Source: Chalciporus piperatus
Lineage: Eukaryota; Basidiomycota; Agaricomycetes; Boletales; Boletaceae
Assembly (NCBI GenBank): GCA_038093975.1
Contig: JBBPTG010000018.1
Coordinates: 62,001 to 126,000 of the forward strand
Direction of reading: 5' to 3'
DNA length: 64,000 bases
Made by a program: the position numbers and the translations under genes. This document shows, piece by piece, positions 34,903 to 46,182 of this stretch. Under the pieces are notes generated by a model, which searched no databases, had not been told where the DNA came from, and saw nothing but the letters and a program-made list of their open reading frames with translations. Numbering within the stretch: position 1 is the first letter of the stretch; each line of letters starts with the position of its first letter.

Positions 34903-36626
34903 ATGGAGACTCTCGAGTGGCCCGCCCGTTTTATTGACTTGAAGCGCGAGATCGTCGCAGCCACCACGGAGGAACGTCTTACTCAGTCGTGGAACAACGT
35001 CCTCAGCGAACTTGCTACTCGTACTGCCGAGATCGCACAGAGCGGTCCTAATGTGAGCTTGGCGTTTGTGATATCTATCTTGACCTTCAGGCTGATGTTA
35101 TTCGGAAGTTCGTTTCCCAAGTCAACTTCGCAGACTTGGAGAAGTTGACACCCGAAGAGATCAATGTGATTCGCCGCAAAGGATCAGTCGTCATTCGTGG
35201 TGTTGTTGACTCCAAACAAGCCTCTGGATGGAAGACAGAGCTTGAAGAGTTCATCAAAGCCAACCCCCATGCGGACGGTAAATAATAGTCACTCGGGGCA
35301 AATCGTTGATGTATTCCTTACACTCTTCGGACAGGTTTCCCCGAAAACGACAAGCAGTTCTTCCACCTCTAGTCCGTCATCTCCATCTCGCATCACGGAT
35401 TTTACTGATTTCATTTTAGCTGGACTCGCCCACAAGTTGAAGCTCGCGCTCACCCCAACGTTTTGAAAGCAAGTGCCTGGCTTAACAACTTATACCACGT
35501 CAAGTCTGGAAAGACCCTCGAGGGTGTTGATCTCAGTGTTCCCTTGGTATACGCCGACCGCTTCCGCATTCGCCACCCTGGTGTTCAATGGGGTAACCAC
35601 CCACCTCACGTCGATGGTAACTTATTTTCTGAACAGTTGTCGCTCCGATTTTGAGTTGTCTACAGGCGGTGCAATCGAGCGATGGGAAGATGAGAACTTC
35701 CGTCGCTGCTTCGAAGACATCTTGGCTGGTAACTGGCACGAGCATGATCCTTATGAGCTCGAGCACCGTCTTGACGCGAGAAGCTCTTTGTATGGAAGAC
35801 CGGGACAGTCCACTGTTCTCAGGACCTTCCAGGGTTGGTTGGCCATGAGGTAAGTAGCAGGCGGATGTTCGTTGCTGCTTGCGCTAATCATTGCCCATCA
35901 GCGAAACCGCACCAACTCAGGGAACTCTCCGCGTCTTCCCCGATGTCAAGCTCTCGAACGGGTACACTATCCTCCGCCCATTCTTCCGCCCAACTGTACC
36001 TCTTGATTCTTCCGACATCCTCGACCCCAAGAACTGGAAGTTTGGTAAGAGTCTATTTCACCATCGCTCCTATGCTCGTCGCCTTACATTTGGGATCCAG
36101 ACATTTCCACTCCAGATTTCCCCGGCATTCTGCCATTGGCTACTGGGTTCACTGGCCCGAGGCCGACGCCTGACCTTCACCCACATCTCAGGCTTGAAGA
36201 GACCATGACTTCGGTTCCCAAAGTCAACCCCGGTGACATGGTCTTCTGGCACTGCGTAAGGCATCACGCCTGTCTCATCTCCTGGTATACCTGACTTTTT
36301 CTTCAGGATGTTGTCCACTCCGTCGAGCAGGAACACACTGGTGCTCATGATTCGGCCGGTGAGTCTCCGATGCATTGATCAAATGATTTACCTGATACAT
36401 CGTACTGAGCGGCTGCGTTCTAGTGATGTACATCCCCGCTGTTCCAAAGACACCCCAGAACTCTGCGTACGTCATCAAGCAAGCTCAGACCTTCCTCGAA
36501 GGCGCGAACCCTCCGGACTTCCCGAAGCTGAAGGAGGGAACAACCTACGTCGGGATCGGTGTTGATGCCGACGTGAAGGAACCCATTAGCAGAATAGCAA
36601 TGGGTCTTCCTCTCCAGGTTGCTTGA
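34903..36626 (+). CDS. DUF1479-family oxygenase, copy A
   Basis: Nine exons: 34903-35052, 35091-35277, 35335-35371, 35420-35616, 35666-35849, 35902-36044, 36101-36255, 36307-36358, 36424-36626; 435 residues. DUF1479 proteins (bacterial YbiU and many fungal homologues) have a double-stranded beta-helix fold and resemble Fe(II)/2-oxoglutarate dioxygenases. Visible ligand-like residues are the HxD of NHPPHVDG and the distal His in DMVFWHCDVVHSVE. Other family blocks: RRCFEDILAGNW, GRPGQSTVLRTFQGWLAM, GTLRVFPDVKLSN, VMYIPAVPKTPQN. Substrate and role are unknown. There is no signal or membrane segment, so it is cytosolic. Intron 1 is only 38 bp, yet removing it is the only way to keep the frame. 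Copy B lies 0.8 kb downstream with the same exon structure. Confidence 0.85.
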
Positions 36627-37458
36627 TTTCCTTGAAGTTTGTCGCAGATATGAGTATAGATGTCTAGATGTTTTACCGTTGTATACATGCAGCATGAACA
36701 AGAACTTTAATGTATGCGACTGGGCGTGTATTTGTAAACACACATGCATCATCGAAGCCTGGTGCCAGGTACTACTAGCGTGGGCCTGGCCCGGGATGTC
36801 GCCAGGAGAAGTGATGTGTACTCCTTCGGTGGGTCTCTGCTCTCGTCCGAGCTATGCGAGGCAAGCGGTATGCATCATGATGGGCTTGTTTTCTGTTTAT
36901 TTTATTTACCGACAGGGATTCTTTGCTTTACAGTGACCCCTGTGTCCTACGGGCCATCGCAATGATACGGAACCTGGATGTCCAGTCCGTTCGATTCCAT
37001 CGTGCTTCCAAATGGCACTATTGGCGGTCCCAAATCGTCTAGATCCCACGTGGATAGTACTAGCCTATAGCTGTATCAGAAGTTTTGGTAACTGGCTCTC
37101 AGCTTCAACTTGAATATCAGGTTACTTGCCCGACTCGCCACGGTCATCTTCTTACATCCAGGTACGAGTTAAAGCCAAGACTGGAAGGGGGCCGCACGCG
37201 TATCAGGACCTTGCTGCATTATATTATCTAACGGTTGAAAATTTGTGTCGTCAGGTGTTTCGCATTTCCATCGAAGTGTACGTGATATGTGCTGGCCTGT
37301 GGTACGAGCGGAAAAACCTCGGAGTAATTTTAGAGCGACCTGCCACGAACTTCCAGGCTGGGGTAAGGCTGGTAAGGTATAAGAGCAGGTCATTTGAGAG
37401 ACATTCCCCATTCCTCTCTTTCACCCCCATTCCTCTCTTCCACACTTCACTACTTACA
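36627..37458. other. Spacer between the duplicated DUF1479 genes
   Basis: About 830 bp containing the 3' end of copy A and the promoter of copy B. The last 90 bp resembles the region upstream of copy A. No other gene seen. Confidence 0.5.
37378..37384 (+). promoter_or_regulatory. TATA-like element, second DUF1479 gene
   Basis: GGTATAAGAGCA about 80 bp before the ATG of copy B, matching the element before copy A. Confidence 0.5.
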
Positions 37459-39180
37459 ATGGCTCTCGAGTGGCCCGCCCGTTTTATTGACTTGAAGCGC
37501 GAGATCGTCGCAGCCACCACGGAGGAACGTCTCACTCAGTCGTGGCACGACCTCCTCGCCGAGCTTGCTACTCGAACCGCCGAGATCGCACAGAGCGGTC
37601 CTGATGTGAGCTCGGCGTTCGTGATATCTATCTTGATCTTCAGGCTGATGTTATTCGGAAGTTCGTTCCTCAAGTCAACTTCTCAGACTTGGAGAAGTTG
37701 ACCCCCGAAGAGATCAATGTGATCCGCCGCAAAGGCACGGTCGTCATTCAAGGTGTTGTTGACCCCAAACAAGCCTCTGGATGGAAGACCGACCTTGAAG
37801 AATTCGTCAAGGCCAACCCGCATGCGGCAGGTAAATACCATTTTGTTGAACTTGATTCGGTGGGATGTGTCCCTTATGTTTTCCCCTCGGTCAGGTTCCC
37901 CAGAAAATGACAAGCAGTTCTTCTACCTCTAGTCCGTCATCCCCACCTCAAATTACGATTTTTACTGATTTTTATTTAGCTGGACCCGCGCTCAAGTTGA
38001 AGCTCGCGCTCACCCCAACGTTTTGAAAGCAGGTGTCTGGCTTAACAATTTATATCACGTCAAGTCTGGAAAGACCCTCGAGGGTGTCGATCTCAATGTT
38101 CCCTTGGTATACGCCGATCGCTTCCGCATTCGCCACCCTGGTGGGCACTGGGGTAACTTCCCGCCTCACGTCGATAGTGAGTTACCTGTCTCGAATGTCT
38201 CTTGACCCATCTCTAAGTCGTCCATCAGGTGGTGCAATCGAGAGATGGGAAGACGAGACCTTCCGTCGCTGCTTCGAAGACATCTTGGCTGGTAACTGGC
38301 AGGAGCATGACCCTTACGAGCTCGAGCACCGTCTTGCCGCACGAAGCTCTTTGCACGGAAGACCGGGACAGTCAACTATTTTCAGGACTTTCCAGGGTTG
38401 GTTGGCCATGAGGTAAGTCGGCAGATCCTCGCCGCTGCTTGCACTAATCACTGCACATCAGCGAAATCGCACCGACTCAGGGAACTCTCCGCGTCTTCCC
38501 TGATGTCAAGCTCTCGAATGCATACATCATGCTTCGTCCATTCTTCCGCCCTACTGTGCCTGTGGATTCCCCTGACATCCTCGACCCAAAGAACTGGAAG
38601 TTCGGTGAGAATCTAGCCTCTGTTGCTTCCTACCTTCGTGGCCTAACATTTGGGACCAGATATTTCGACCCCCGATTTCCCCAGCATTGAACCATTCTCT
38701 ACTTGGTTCGTTGGCCCGAAGCCGACTTCCGAGCTTCACCCACACCTCAGACTTGAAAAGACTATGACTTCCGTTCCCAAAGTCAACCCTGGTGACATGG
38801 TCTTCTGGCATGGCGTAAGGATTGACACATTTTACATCTTGAAAAATACCTCACGTTTCATGCAGGATGTCGTCCACTCCGTCGAGGTGGAACATACTGG
38901 CACTGTCGATTCGGCCGGTGAGTCTCCGATACCTTGAACACATCTTTGGTGCAGCGTACTGAGCGGCTGCATTCTAGTGATGTATATCCCTGCTGTTCCA
39001 AAGACACCCCAGAACTCGGAGTACGTCATCAAACAAGTCCAGACATTCCTCGAAGGCGTGAACCCTCCAGACTTTGTGAAGGAGAAGAAGGGAACGACAT
39101 ACGTCGGGCTCGGTATGGATGCCGATGTGAAGGAACCAATCAGCAGGATCGCCATGGGTCTGCCCATCGAGGTTGCCTAA
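37459..39180 (+). CDS. DUF1479-family oxygenase, copy B
   Basis: Nine exons: 37459-37605, 37644-37830, 37895-37931, 37980-38176, 38229-38412, 38462-38604, 38660-38814, 38866-38917, 38978-39180; 434 residues. Same family and layout as copy A. The HxD motif (FPPHVDSGG) and distal His (FWHGDVVHSVE) are kept, so both copies look catalytically competent. Differences are scattered substitutions, for example HC to HG before DVVHS and GITGP-type changes around PDFPS. Intron 1 is again 38 bp. With identical intron positions and the same TATA-like string, it is a recent tandem duplicate; whether the two are expressed under different conditions cannot be told from sequence. Confidence 0.85.
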
Positions 39181-39394
39181 TCTACCATGAAGTTGGGTTG
39201 TTCAGTAGCAATGTAAAATAGGAGTGTAAATATCCCTGGTTATGACATGCGGTTCTGTGGAAACGGGAAACGGAACTTGTGGAACGGAACTTAGTCTGGT
39301 GACCAGACTACACGGAACCGGTAGGGACGAGGATTTGTGAGTACATACTAGACACTACATTCATCATGCTTTGCGAGGAACCCCATCGACTCTT

Positions 39395-40417
39395 TCAAGC
39401 ATAAGCCAGAGATGCGGAGGAGGCGTCCTTGGGCGTCACAACTTCGCCCGGAGGCTGATTCCCCAAAACCCCAGCCCAGGAAGCCACGCTCACCTCCTCC
39501 ATAGCGCCACCTGTCTGAGCGTACGACGCAGAATACTCGGGGGTATACGTAAGAGCAACGAGATGACTGGGGGTAAGCTCCACCGGTTCACCATAGCAAT
39601 CCATGCTCGGGGGTAGGCCGTCGATAGGGGATGGTGAAATCCCCGAACAAGTCGGCTGAAGAGCGACTGGAATGGGAGGATTCGCGATCGTTTCCAACGC
39701 TAGCGCTGGGGAAGACATGAGCGAGGGAAACCACTCCGATAGCCCAGGACCTTCAAGCTCGCTGGTGGGAGAGATCGATGGCATGGTGAAAGCTCGACTT
39801 CGTAGAAGATGGTCGCCAGGGAGTCCAAGTCCGAGTCCTATACCGACAGGTTCTCCCCTCCTCAGTTGAAGCTCGTGACTCTCCCTCACTAACGTATTCT
39901 TCAGGCTCGTAAAGGTCTGGGCAACGGAAGCGTGCGACGTGGGCGAGAAAACCTCGTTCGCATCTCCAGACAAAGGTCGACCCGCGAGCAGGCTGGCTAC
40001 GCGTTTGCGTAGCGTGGTGTCTATGCGAGGGAACTTGGGGCGATGAGTTGGTTTCGCGATGGCGGATCCACTGGTGATGGTGCTAGCGACCTCGTCTCCG
40101 TCAGCCTCGTAGCCCGCTTCATCGTTGAAGATGGTTGACACGTGAAGATAGGAACGGCGGTGATTTCGCCGCGTGGACTTGGTAGGAGAGATTTCTGACG
40201 CTGAGTGGGAGAGCTGTGATAGGCGGTGAGAGACTTCGAGAATATCTCGTGGCAATGACTTTCCCTCGCAGCCGATTGGTGCTGGAGAGCTGAGAGGGGC
40301 AATGTCCGTCTGGACATCAAAAGAATCCGACGGCACAGAAAACATGAAGGACGAGGTTGACTCCACACCAGACGTTGAAGAGTAGTCAGAAGGTTGCTCG
40401 CAAGACGAAGATGCCAC
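39395..40417 (-). CDS. Ser/Pro-rich hypothetical protein
   Basis: A long open frame of about 340 codons, Ser, Pro and Thr rich, with short charged blocks (RRNHRRSYLHV, FPRIDTTLRKRVASLL). No domain, signal peptide or membrane segment is recognised; it looks intrinsically disordered. The codon at 40417 is GTG, not ATG. The first in-frame ATG is at 40345 (MFSVPSDSF), and an upstream first exon is possible because ATGAAACAAG followed by GTCAGC occurs near 40470. The start is therefore unresolved. It ends convergently, about 210 bp from DUF1479 copy B. Confidence 0.55.
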   Translation of the reverse strand: MASSSCEQPSDYSSTSGVESTSSFMFSVPSDSFDVQTDIAPLSSPAPIGCEGKSLPRDILEVSHRLSQLSHSASEISPTKSTRRNHRRSYLHVSTIFNDEAGYEADGDEVASTITSGSAIAKPTHRPKFPRIDTTLRKRVASLLAGRPLSGDANEVFSPTSHASVAQTFTSLKNTLVRESHELQLRRGEPVGIGLGLGLPGDHLLRSRAFTMPSISPTSELEGPGLSEWFPSLMSSPALALETIANPPIPVALQPTCSGISPSPIDGLPPSMDCYGEPVELTPSHLVALTYTPEYSASYAQTGGAMEEVSVASWAGVLGNQPPGEVVTPKDASSASLAYA

Positions 40418-40613
40418 GATGGCAAGGTGAGAGTACAGATGAAAGAATTTCGAGCTGACCTTGTTTCATTCGTATTGAACCGTTGCCCGGTTCGAATTGA
40501 GATGCTTGATCCTCCACAGCGACATCAGCGGTCCAATTGGAAATGACAAACGGGCACAAGTTCTTGTTACTGCTTTTGATAATACAGAAGGAATTACAAA
40601 ACGATCGATCGAT

Positions 40614-41480
40614 CTACCACTTGGAGTAGGGCAAGAATTTGCCGCTAGATGCAGGCTGTTGTTAAATATACCAGGTACACGACCTCCGGAAGACTTACTC
40701 GAACGTGAGAACAACACGGTCACCCTTCGGGTCGGGTTTCCTGGCCACGTTGACTTTACAGTCGATCATGGACATAATACCATCGCCAAACTATCCAATG
40801 TCATGTTAGTTCAGTCACACCCCATGAGTACGCAACGTCTAAGTATACCTTCTCGTGAATGACAGCCTGTGATCGTGGTGAGGTTCATGAGTCTGGAAGT
40901 CAGCAAAGGAAGGATCTTCACATACCTTGATGGGTGTCCCGTAAACCAAAACACTCTGCGGTCACATGAGATCAACCTTTGGCAAGTCCAAAGCTTGGGA
41001 TGGGACCTCACCTCGTACAAACGGTAGAGAACAGGATCGGTGGGGGGCATAGGGCCAATGCCACGGTTCGGCCACCAATGATCACCCACCTCGTTCTGGA
41101 TGCGAACGGAATGAACATCAAGGACGCGCGAAATTGTCTCAATCTCTTCCCGAGACATTTTAGCCTGCAAGGGTTTGAATTTCACTTTGTCAAGTTGAGT
41201 GCACAAAAGCTACCTGGCCATAAAAAGCCGCGGCTACCCAAATCTCGTCCCTTCCGATAGCCTGAGCCAATTGCTCGAAGCTTAAGCCTACCAGATGTTC
41301 AAGACAACGAAGTGCGCAGATCGACATTCACCATACCTTTGCGTGCCTTGGCTTCAAACAAAGCAGAGAGGACAGGGGGAAGGTCCGCATAGGGACTGTT
41401 GTTGGTGGGAACGGACTGTTGTTTCAGTAAGCCACCTCCACGCGCGAAACGCTGCAATGACTGACCGCTGTCTGTGACAT
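40614..41480 (-). CDS. CYN1: Cyanate hydratase (cyanase)
   Basis: Eight exons: 41466-41480, 41337-41415, 41214-41287, 41012-41164, 40926-40955, 40849-40866, 40699-40790, 40614-40644; 163 residues, the standard cyanase size. Cyanase converts cyanate plus bicarbonate to ammonia and carbon dioxide, detoxifying cyanate and freeing nitrogen. The N-terminal helical domain reads ALFEAKARKGLSFEQLAQAIG and IWVAAAFYGQAKM. The catalytic domain has GDHWWPNRGIGPMPPTDP, LYRLYE (active-site Arg and Glu) and FGDGIMSMID (active-site Ser). It ends in the family tail FLPYSKW. The start is the ATG about 50 bp below a TATA box. An in-frame longer reading upstream is rejected because splicing exon 1 (15 nt) gives the expected short N-terminus. 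Exons 5 and 6 are only 30 and 18 nt. Confidence 0.93.
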
Positions 41481-41530
41481 CGATGGTTGGAGTAGTGGGG
41501 TGAGACACTGATAAGCACAGGCTCCAACCC

Positions 41531-41536
41531 TTTATA
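41531..41536 (-). promoter_or_regulatory. TATA box, cyanase gene
   Basis: GATATAAAGGG on the minus strand, 51 bp upstream of the cyanase ATG, in otherwise non-coding sequence. Confidence 0.5.
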
Positions 41537-41753
41537 TCGCCTTCATATCGCCGTGCGATGGGCCGGATGAAGTTGACCCCTGACTGCGTGACCAAACCAA
41601 TTTCAAGTTACCCACACCCAAACGGACTTCCAGAACGGAATGGAACAGAAAGAAGGCTCGTCTGGAGCCACAGGTAGTCATACAATTTCCCATCGCTGGA
41701 ACGACTCGGATGTATATACAAACCATCTCGAGAATAGACAAAGCGTCGTTGGC

Positions 41754-42357
41754 TTAGAATGAGGTACCTTCCGGGTCGTTACCACCTTCACTGATGGGCT
41801 TCCAAACATCTTTGGTCGCATGCATGAGCTCATACAACTGACCCAGCTGCTCTGCGGACATCTGGATGGTGAACCACATCAGTGCACAGCTTCCGTATTG
41901 ATATACGTTATGGACCGTGGACCTTACCTTCTCGAAAACGGTAGGATCGAGCCTCCTAAAATTCTTGGCACTGGGGTCATGGGGTAGCTTGTCCAGGTAC
42001 ATCTTCCATTGTGTTAGGAAACCCATGACATGGACGGGATTGGTGACCTTCTGGTGACGTTGAAATTCTGCCACCCAGACGCAACCATCAACTTGCAAAC
42101 ATGGAAGTCATCAGATGGCTACCCTACCAGCCTTGACATATGCGTCTCCAAGAGAACGCATCTCTATTGGGAGTCTTCTGTGGGCTCTCAGTAGTCTACG
42201 GTACAAGCTAAGGCATGTGAGTATGAGGCATTCAAAGCCATGCCGACAGTCCAAAGGTGACCTACGGAATCGGTGGGTATATGGCTGCACTTGCTTGGTG
42301 GAGATTTAGAGGCTTTATGGTAATAGATTCTGCTAGACGAATATAACTTCGCTGCAT
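41754..42357 (-). CDS. SDH7: Succinate dehydrogenase assembly factor 3 (SDHAF3/Acn9, LYR protein)
   Basis: Four exons: 42266-42357, 42128-42207, 41928-42067, 41754-41861; 139 residues. After a basic N-terminal presequence ([15 protein letters not shown]), consistent with import to the mitochondrial matrix, comes the LYR motif, [14 protein letters not shown], which in this family recruits the iron-sulfur transfer machinery. [26 protein letters not shown] and [15 protein letters not shown] follow, matching SDHAF3. The protein helps insert or protect Fe-S clusters in the SDH2 subunit of complex II. The start exon was chosen because only its splice joins in frame to LYRR. The gene lies between cyanase and ILV6, all three on the minus strand, without evidence of co-regulation. 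Confidence 0.92.
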
Positions 42358-42800
42358 TTCTAGTCGTGGGTTGTTGGTCGCAGACTGATGAGCTAGGATA
42401 TAGGTAGTGGGGTTGTCTAGAGAGAAAAGGTCTTGTGTGGCAAGGAGACTAGGACTGAATTCTGAGTGTATTCTTCCGCGGCACTGCCACATCCACTACA
42501 GTCGAATACTAACCTCCGCAATGATCAAACTCTGCCAGCTAAGGTACACTTGCAATATCCTACATCTAAGGTACGACACAAGGAGCGATTCAGTGCATAG
42601 TTCGCGGCACCGCTGGCAAGAACCAGCAGACAAATTTGCAAAGCAGTCAGCGTAAACGAATTTGACAAACCGAAAACTCTCAGAACGAGATAGACAACTG
42701 AGACATCCACCGATCGATTCAAATACCATCCCAATTGATATTTTGTTTCCAAACTAGATTTATGTGAAACGGGATATCTCACCACCAACCCTTTCACTCA

Positions 42801-44024
42801 TTAACCAGGAGGGAGCAGGCTAGCATCAACGGTAGCTCCCTCTTCCGCGACATCATCCAAATCCTCTGCCGATCTCGCAAGAGGCGTACGGGGCATTGCC
42901 ATCAGACCTGCGCAAGGTGTAGATCGTCAGTCCAAGTTCGACAAAGAAGAATAAGAGTCCTCACCTGTCCTCGCGCTCTCCAAAATACCAAACGGTTTCA
43001 ACAGATTCAGGAATGCCACCACACGAGTCGTCTTGGCGGTCAACTCCACAATGACGCTGTTGTCGCTCACGTCCACGATCTTCGCCCCGAATTGGTCTGC
43101 GAGGACGGAGAGGGACTGTAGGTGTTGATGTTTCAGTCGGAGGGCTTCCGAGGCCGTCAGAGGGAGGGGCGTTTGGGGGTCACTAGAGAGCGTCTCGGGA
43201 TGCCCTCCCTTTTCAAAGTTTTGTGCGAGGAGCATCTCGCGCTCGGATTTGGGCGTGGGAGGGTTGGGAGAGCTTCGGCGGGGTTCGTGGGAGGGTCCCC
43301 CGACGAATTGGTCTTCGAGGTACTCGGGACCAAGGATGGAGACTTTGACAAGGAGAAGCTCACGCGAGATTACGCGGGTGTCGGTGTAGTCGAGTACAGC
43401 CCAAACAGGGACCTGCAGTGCGTGTCAGTTGACGCGTCGGTGTTGCGTTAGCACTCTCTTCCACCGCGGAAGGGGGAAGAGGGCTCTGAAGAAGCGGAAA
43501 TACGCACGAGATCCTCGAGTTGTCGGCGAGCTTGCTCGACCACGCTGTCTTGACCGCTGATGACAATCGACATGCGACTCAAGTCGCGAATTTCCGTACG
43601 GCAGACAACGAGGGAGTCGATGTTGAACCCTCGACCGGCTAAGATGCTCGATACACGGGATAAAACACCAGGTTCATTTTGGACAAGACAGTTGAGAATA
43701 TGTCTAAAAAAGAATCAACATAGAAGTTGGCAGGTAAAACGGAGGAGCAAACTTTTTATATGGCTGCAAGCTTGGAGGAGGGGTGTTGTACAATATATTC
43801 GTCACAGCCTCTTCAGCAGTGCGAGATCGCGGAACGTCAGAGACAGGGAGAGGTGGGGGACGCATCCGCTGGCTGCTTTTGTAGTCGAGGGCTGAGGTCG
43901 AGTCATCTATCGACCGAGGTGGTTTTGGCAGTCCATCCTGTGCTCTGAGCAGGGAAGTACTGCTGAACGAGCGCGTGTTAATGGCTCTCGACAACCTACG
44001 CGACGTGGAAAGAACCGTCCTCAT
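42801..44024 (-). CDS. ILV6: Acetolactate synthase regulatory (small) subunit
   Basis: Four exons: 43753-44024, 43508-43703, 42965-43412, 42801-42907; 340 residues. A Ser/Arg-rich mitochondrial presequence (MRTVLSTSRRLSRAINTRSF) is followed by the ACT domain: HILNCLVQNEPGVLSRVSSILAGRGFNIDSL, then RDLSRMSIVISGQ, which binds valine in this family. The second, C-terminal ACT-like domain has LADQFGAKIVDVSDNSVIVELTAK and ARTGLMAMPRT. The subunit binds Ilv2 and confers valine feedback inhibition on the first common step of branched-chain amino-acid synthesis. A low-complexity insertion (GGPSHEPRRSSPNPPTPK) separates the domains. The intron at 43413-43507 is 95 bp, the longest in this gene. Confidence 0.93.
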
Positions 44025-44212
44025 TGTTGGAGACGATGAGCAACCACTGACACGAAACTGAAACAGTTGACTCGGAAACTGGAAGCTTGGAATTGGGATT
44101 ACATAAGCAAATTAGATCACGGCCCGGACTGCAGCCGGACGGAGGCGGAGGAGCGCGACCTTCATGTGAACTGCGATATGAAGTTCTCAAGGTCGTTGAT
44201 CTCTCACCGCGG

Positions 44213-46182
44213 ATGTGTGGTTGGACTTTAGTACACTCGAGTCCGGCCCAGGGTCGCACCTTTGCGCGTCCCCTGGACGTCACCGAGCTCGGTTTCCTCT
44301 GGGATGGCTTATTCAATGGCACCGCTGACAATCTACAGCATTTCCAGCTGCGGTTATTAAACCGTGACGGTATTCAAGTTGCCCACATCTTCTCAGATTC
44401 TAACATTGTCCGCGCATGGTTGTCAACCAAGAGACGATACCCGCTCGCGGGTGCGAGCGTCAACGTAGGCGTGCCAGATCCTAGCGGTCACTTCGAGTCG
44501 GAGCCTCGATTCATCGTTCGGGAAAATGATCTCAAGAGACTGTGTCCTGATGAAATTACATTTGGGAGCGTTTCGTCAGCGGAGGAAGCCCGGGAACGCG
44601 CTGCAGCGATCATAGATGGGCCACGACCGCTCTCCAACGACCTTCTCGCGAAGCTCTACGTCTTTCGCGAGAAAGAGAGGGCGGACGTAATCCACTTGTT
44701 CACATTGATGGCCCATTGTATCACAGACGGCGTTGCGACGATCACTTTCGTTCGGTGTCTGCTGGATACGCTGGCGTCTGGCTCAGAACCCCCGATACCT
44801 TCGCTAGACGAAAGGTTGTCAACGGCGATCAGCTCGCATGGTCTCGAGCCTGTGCACTTGCGGTCACTCAGTCCCGCAAGACGGAGATGGAGAAAAGCCA
44901 TCGGCTTCGTTATATTCCAACTCAGGCAAGCAAAACGGCAGGTACGTGTACAAACACCGCGTCTACTCATGAGGCGTCGTATCATTTAGGAAAATAAAAG
45001 GTCTCGCTGACGAAACTTTGACGGGTATGTAGGGTGGACATACCCTCCCTTGTCGTATCAAGCACTCCACGCCACGCACTGCAGCACAGTCTCGCCTTCT
45101 CTCCACCCATCTCACCCACGAACAGACTGCCAGCGTGATCACCAACTGTCGCCTTCTCGACCTCACCTTCGGCAACGCCTACTTACCTCTTGCCCAAGTA
45201 GCAATGACACGGGTGCTCTACCGCCGTTACCTTCGCGGGGAGATCTCCGAGGACGAGTGGGAATACAGAAAGAGGCAGCCACATATCAGCGGTGGACCTC
45301 TCAACCTACGTCCATACCTCGACGAACAATGGTTCAACAACGGTGGTGCAGGGGAGTTCATGCTTTCAATCAGCTTCTTCTTCTATCAGCTCCCGTTCAT
45401 GACGCTCGGCACGACGGGCGATCTCCACCGCCGAAACGAGCTCGTACTCTCTGACGGTGCTCCGCCTTTTCCAGCGCTCCTGGCTTTTGAGCGGTTCTTG
45501 CACCGCGCTGATATGGTCAAGCAACAAGCTACAGCATTTCTGAGGCATCCATTGTTTCATGAGATCGCGGGTGCATCGCATATTGCTCGTCTAGAGCGTA
45601 CACGAGCCAATTCTCTGCAGTGGGTGAGAAGCATGGGAGAGGAGCTGGAGGTGAAGGACGATGTCTTGGCAGTCACTGATATCCCTGCAATGTGGGCCCA
45701 TGGAGGCTCCAGTATAGGTAACGTGAGTCTTCATTACGCTGTTGTCGTTGGGGTTAGAACACTGACAACTCTACTCATAGCTGGATTTGATATCTCCGAC
45801 TGAATACCCTTTACCACCCACACACCCACTTTCGCCCCGTTCCTCCACTCCACATCCTCTAAGAGCAGGCTACACCACGTCCCCGACACCCTCCCCGGAC
45901 TCTGAAAAGCCGAAATTCGTAGTGGAATACTCGAGAGTACATCTCCATACACGTCCCGCAGAACTCTACCTCGGCGCGGCGACGTCACGAGGGCAGCTCA
46001 GGATGCATGTCTTCTATGATGGTAATGTGTTTGAGGATCAGGTCATACAGGAGTGGTTAGATGAAGTGAGGGAGGCAGTGCTGTGGTACCTCGGTCAGAC
46101 GCATCGTTCAAGTCGGGGTGGTCCTGCGAGGGATGAGAATAATGGTGTAGCATCCAAGGTTGGATTGGAAGCCAAGTTATGA
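44213..46182 (+). CDS. Acyltransferase of the condensation/BAHD-like fold
   Basis: Three exons: 44213-44941, 45033-45722, 45781-46182; 606 residues. The ATG at 44213 (MCGWTLVHSSP) starts the conserved N-terminus; the frame is open further upstream but has no ATG there. ELGFLWDGLFNGTADNLQHF is the first family block. The catalytic HxxxD motif is HCITD in LMAHCITDGVATITFVR (about residue 170). GPLNLRPYLDEQWFNNGGAG and LSISFFFYQLPFM follow, and a late strand (VVEYSRVHLHTRPAELYLGAATSRG) closes the second lobe. Such fungal enzymes move an acyl group from acyl-CoA to an alcohol or amine, as in alcohol acetyltransferases. The substrate is unknown and no biosynthetic cluster surrounds it. The insert at about residues 470-510 is Pro/Ser-rich and looks disordered. 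Confidence 0.75.

Larger units (their letters stand above)
34903..39180 (+). repeat. Tandem gene duplication (two DUF1479 genes)
   Basis: Exons 2 to 9 have identical lengths in both copies (187, 37, 197, 184, 143, 155, 52, 203 nt) and exon 1 differs by one codon. Long stretches are identical at base level, including a run of about 70 bp starting just after each ATG, and even the 38-bp first introns differ at only a few bases. The promoter TATA string is shared. Confidence 0.9.

Noticed and set aside
36619..36936. Plus-strand frame downstream of DUF1479 copy A
   Set aside because: Lies in the 3' untranslated region and spacer, no homology or splice signals.
41299..41595. Longer N-terminal reading for cyanase starting upstream of 41480
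   Set aside because: It reads through an intron with good GTCAGT and AACAG signals; the short start gives the usual cyanase length and lies below a TATA box.
44087..44212. Upstream extension of the acyltransferase frame
   Set aside because: No ATG in the open extension; the ATG at 44213 starts the conserved MCGWTLV segment.
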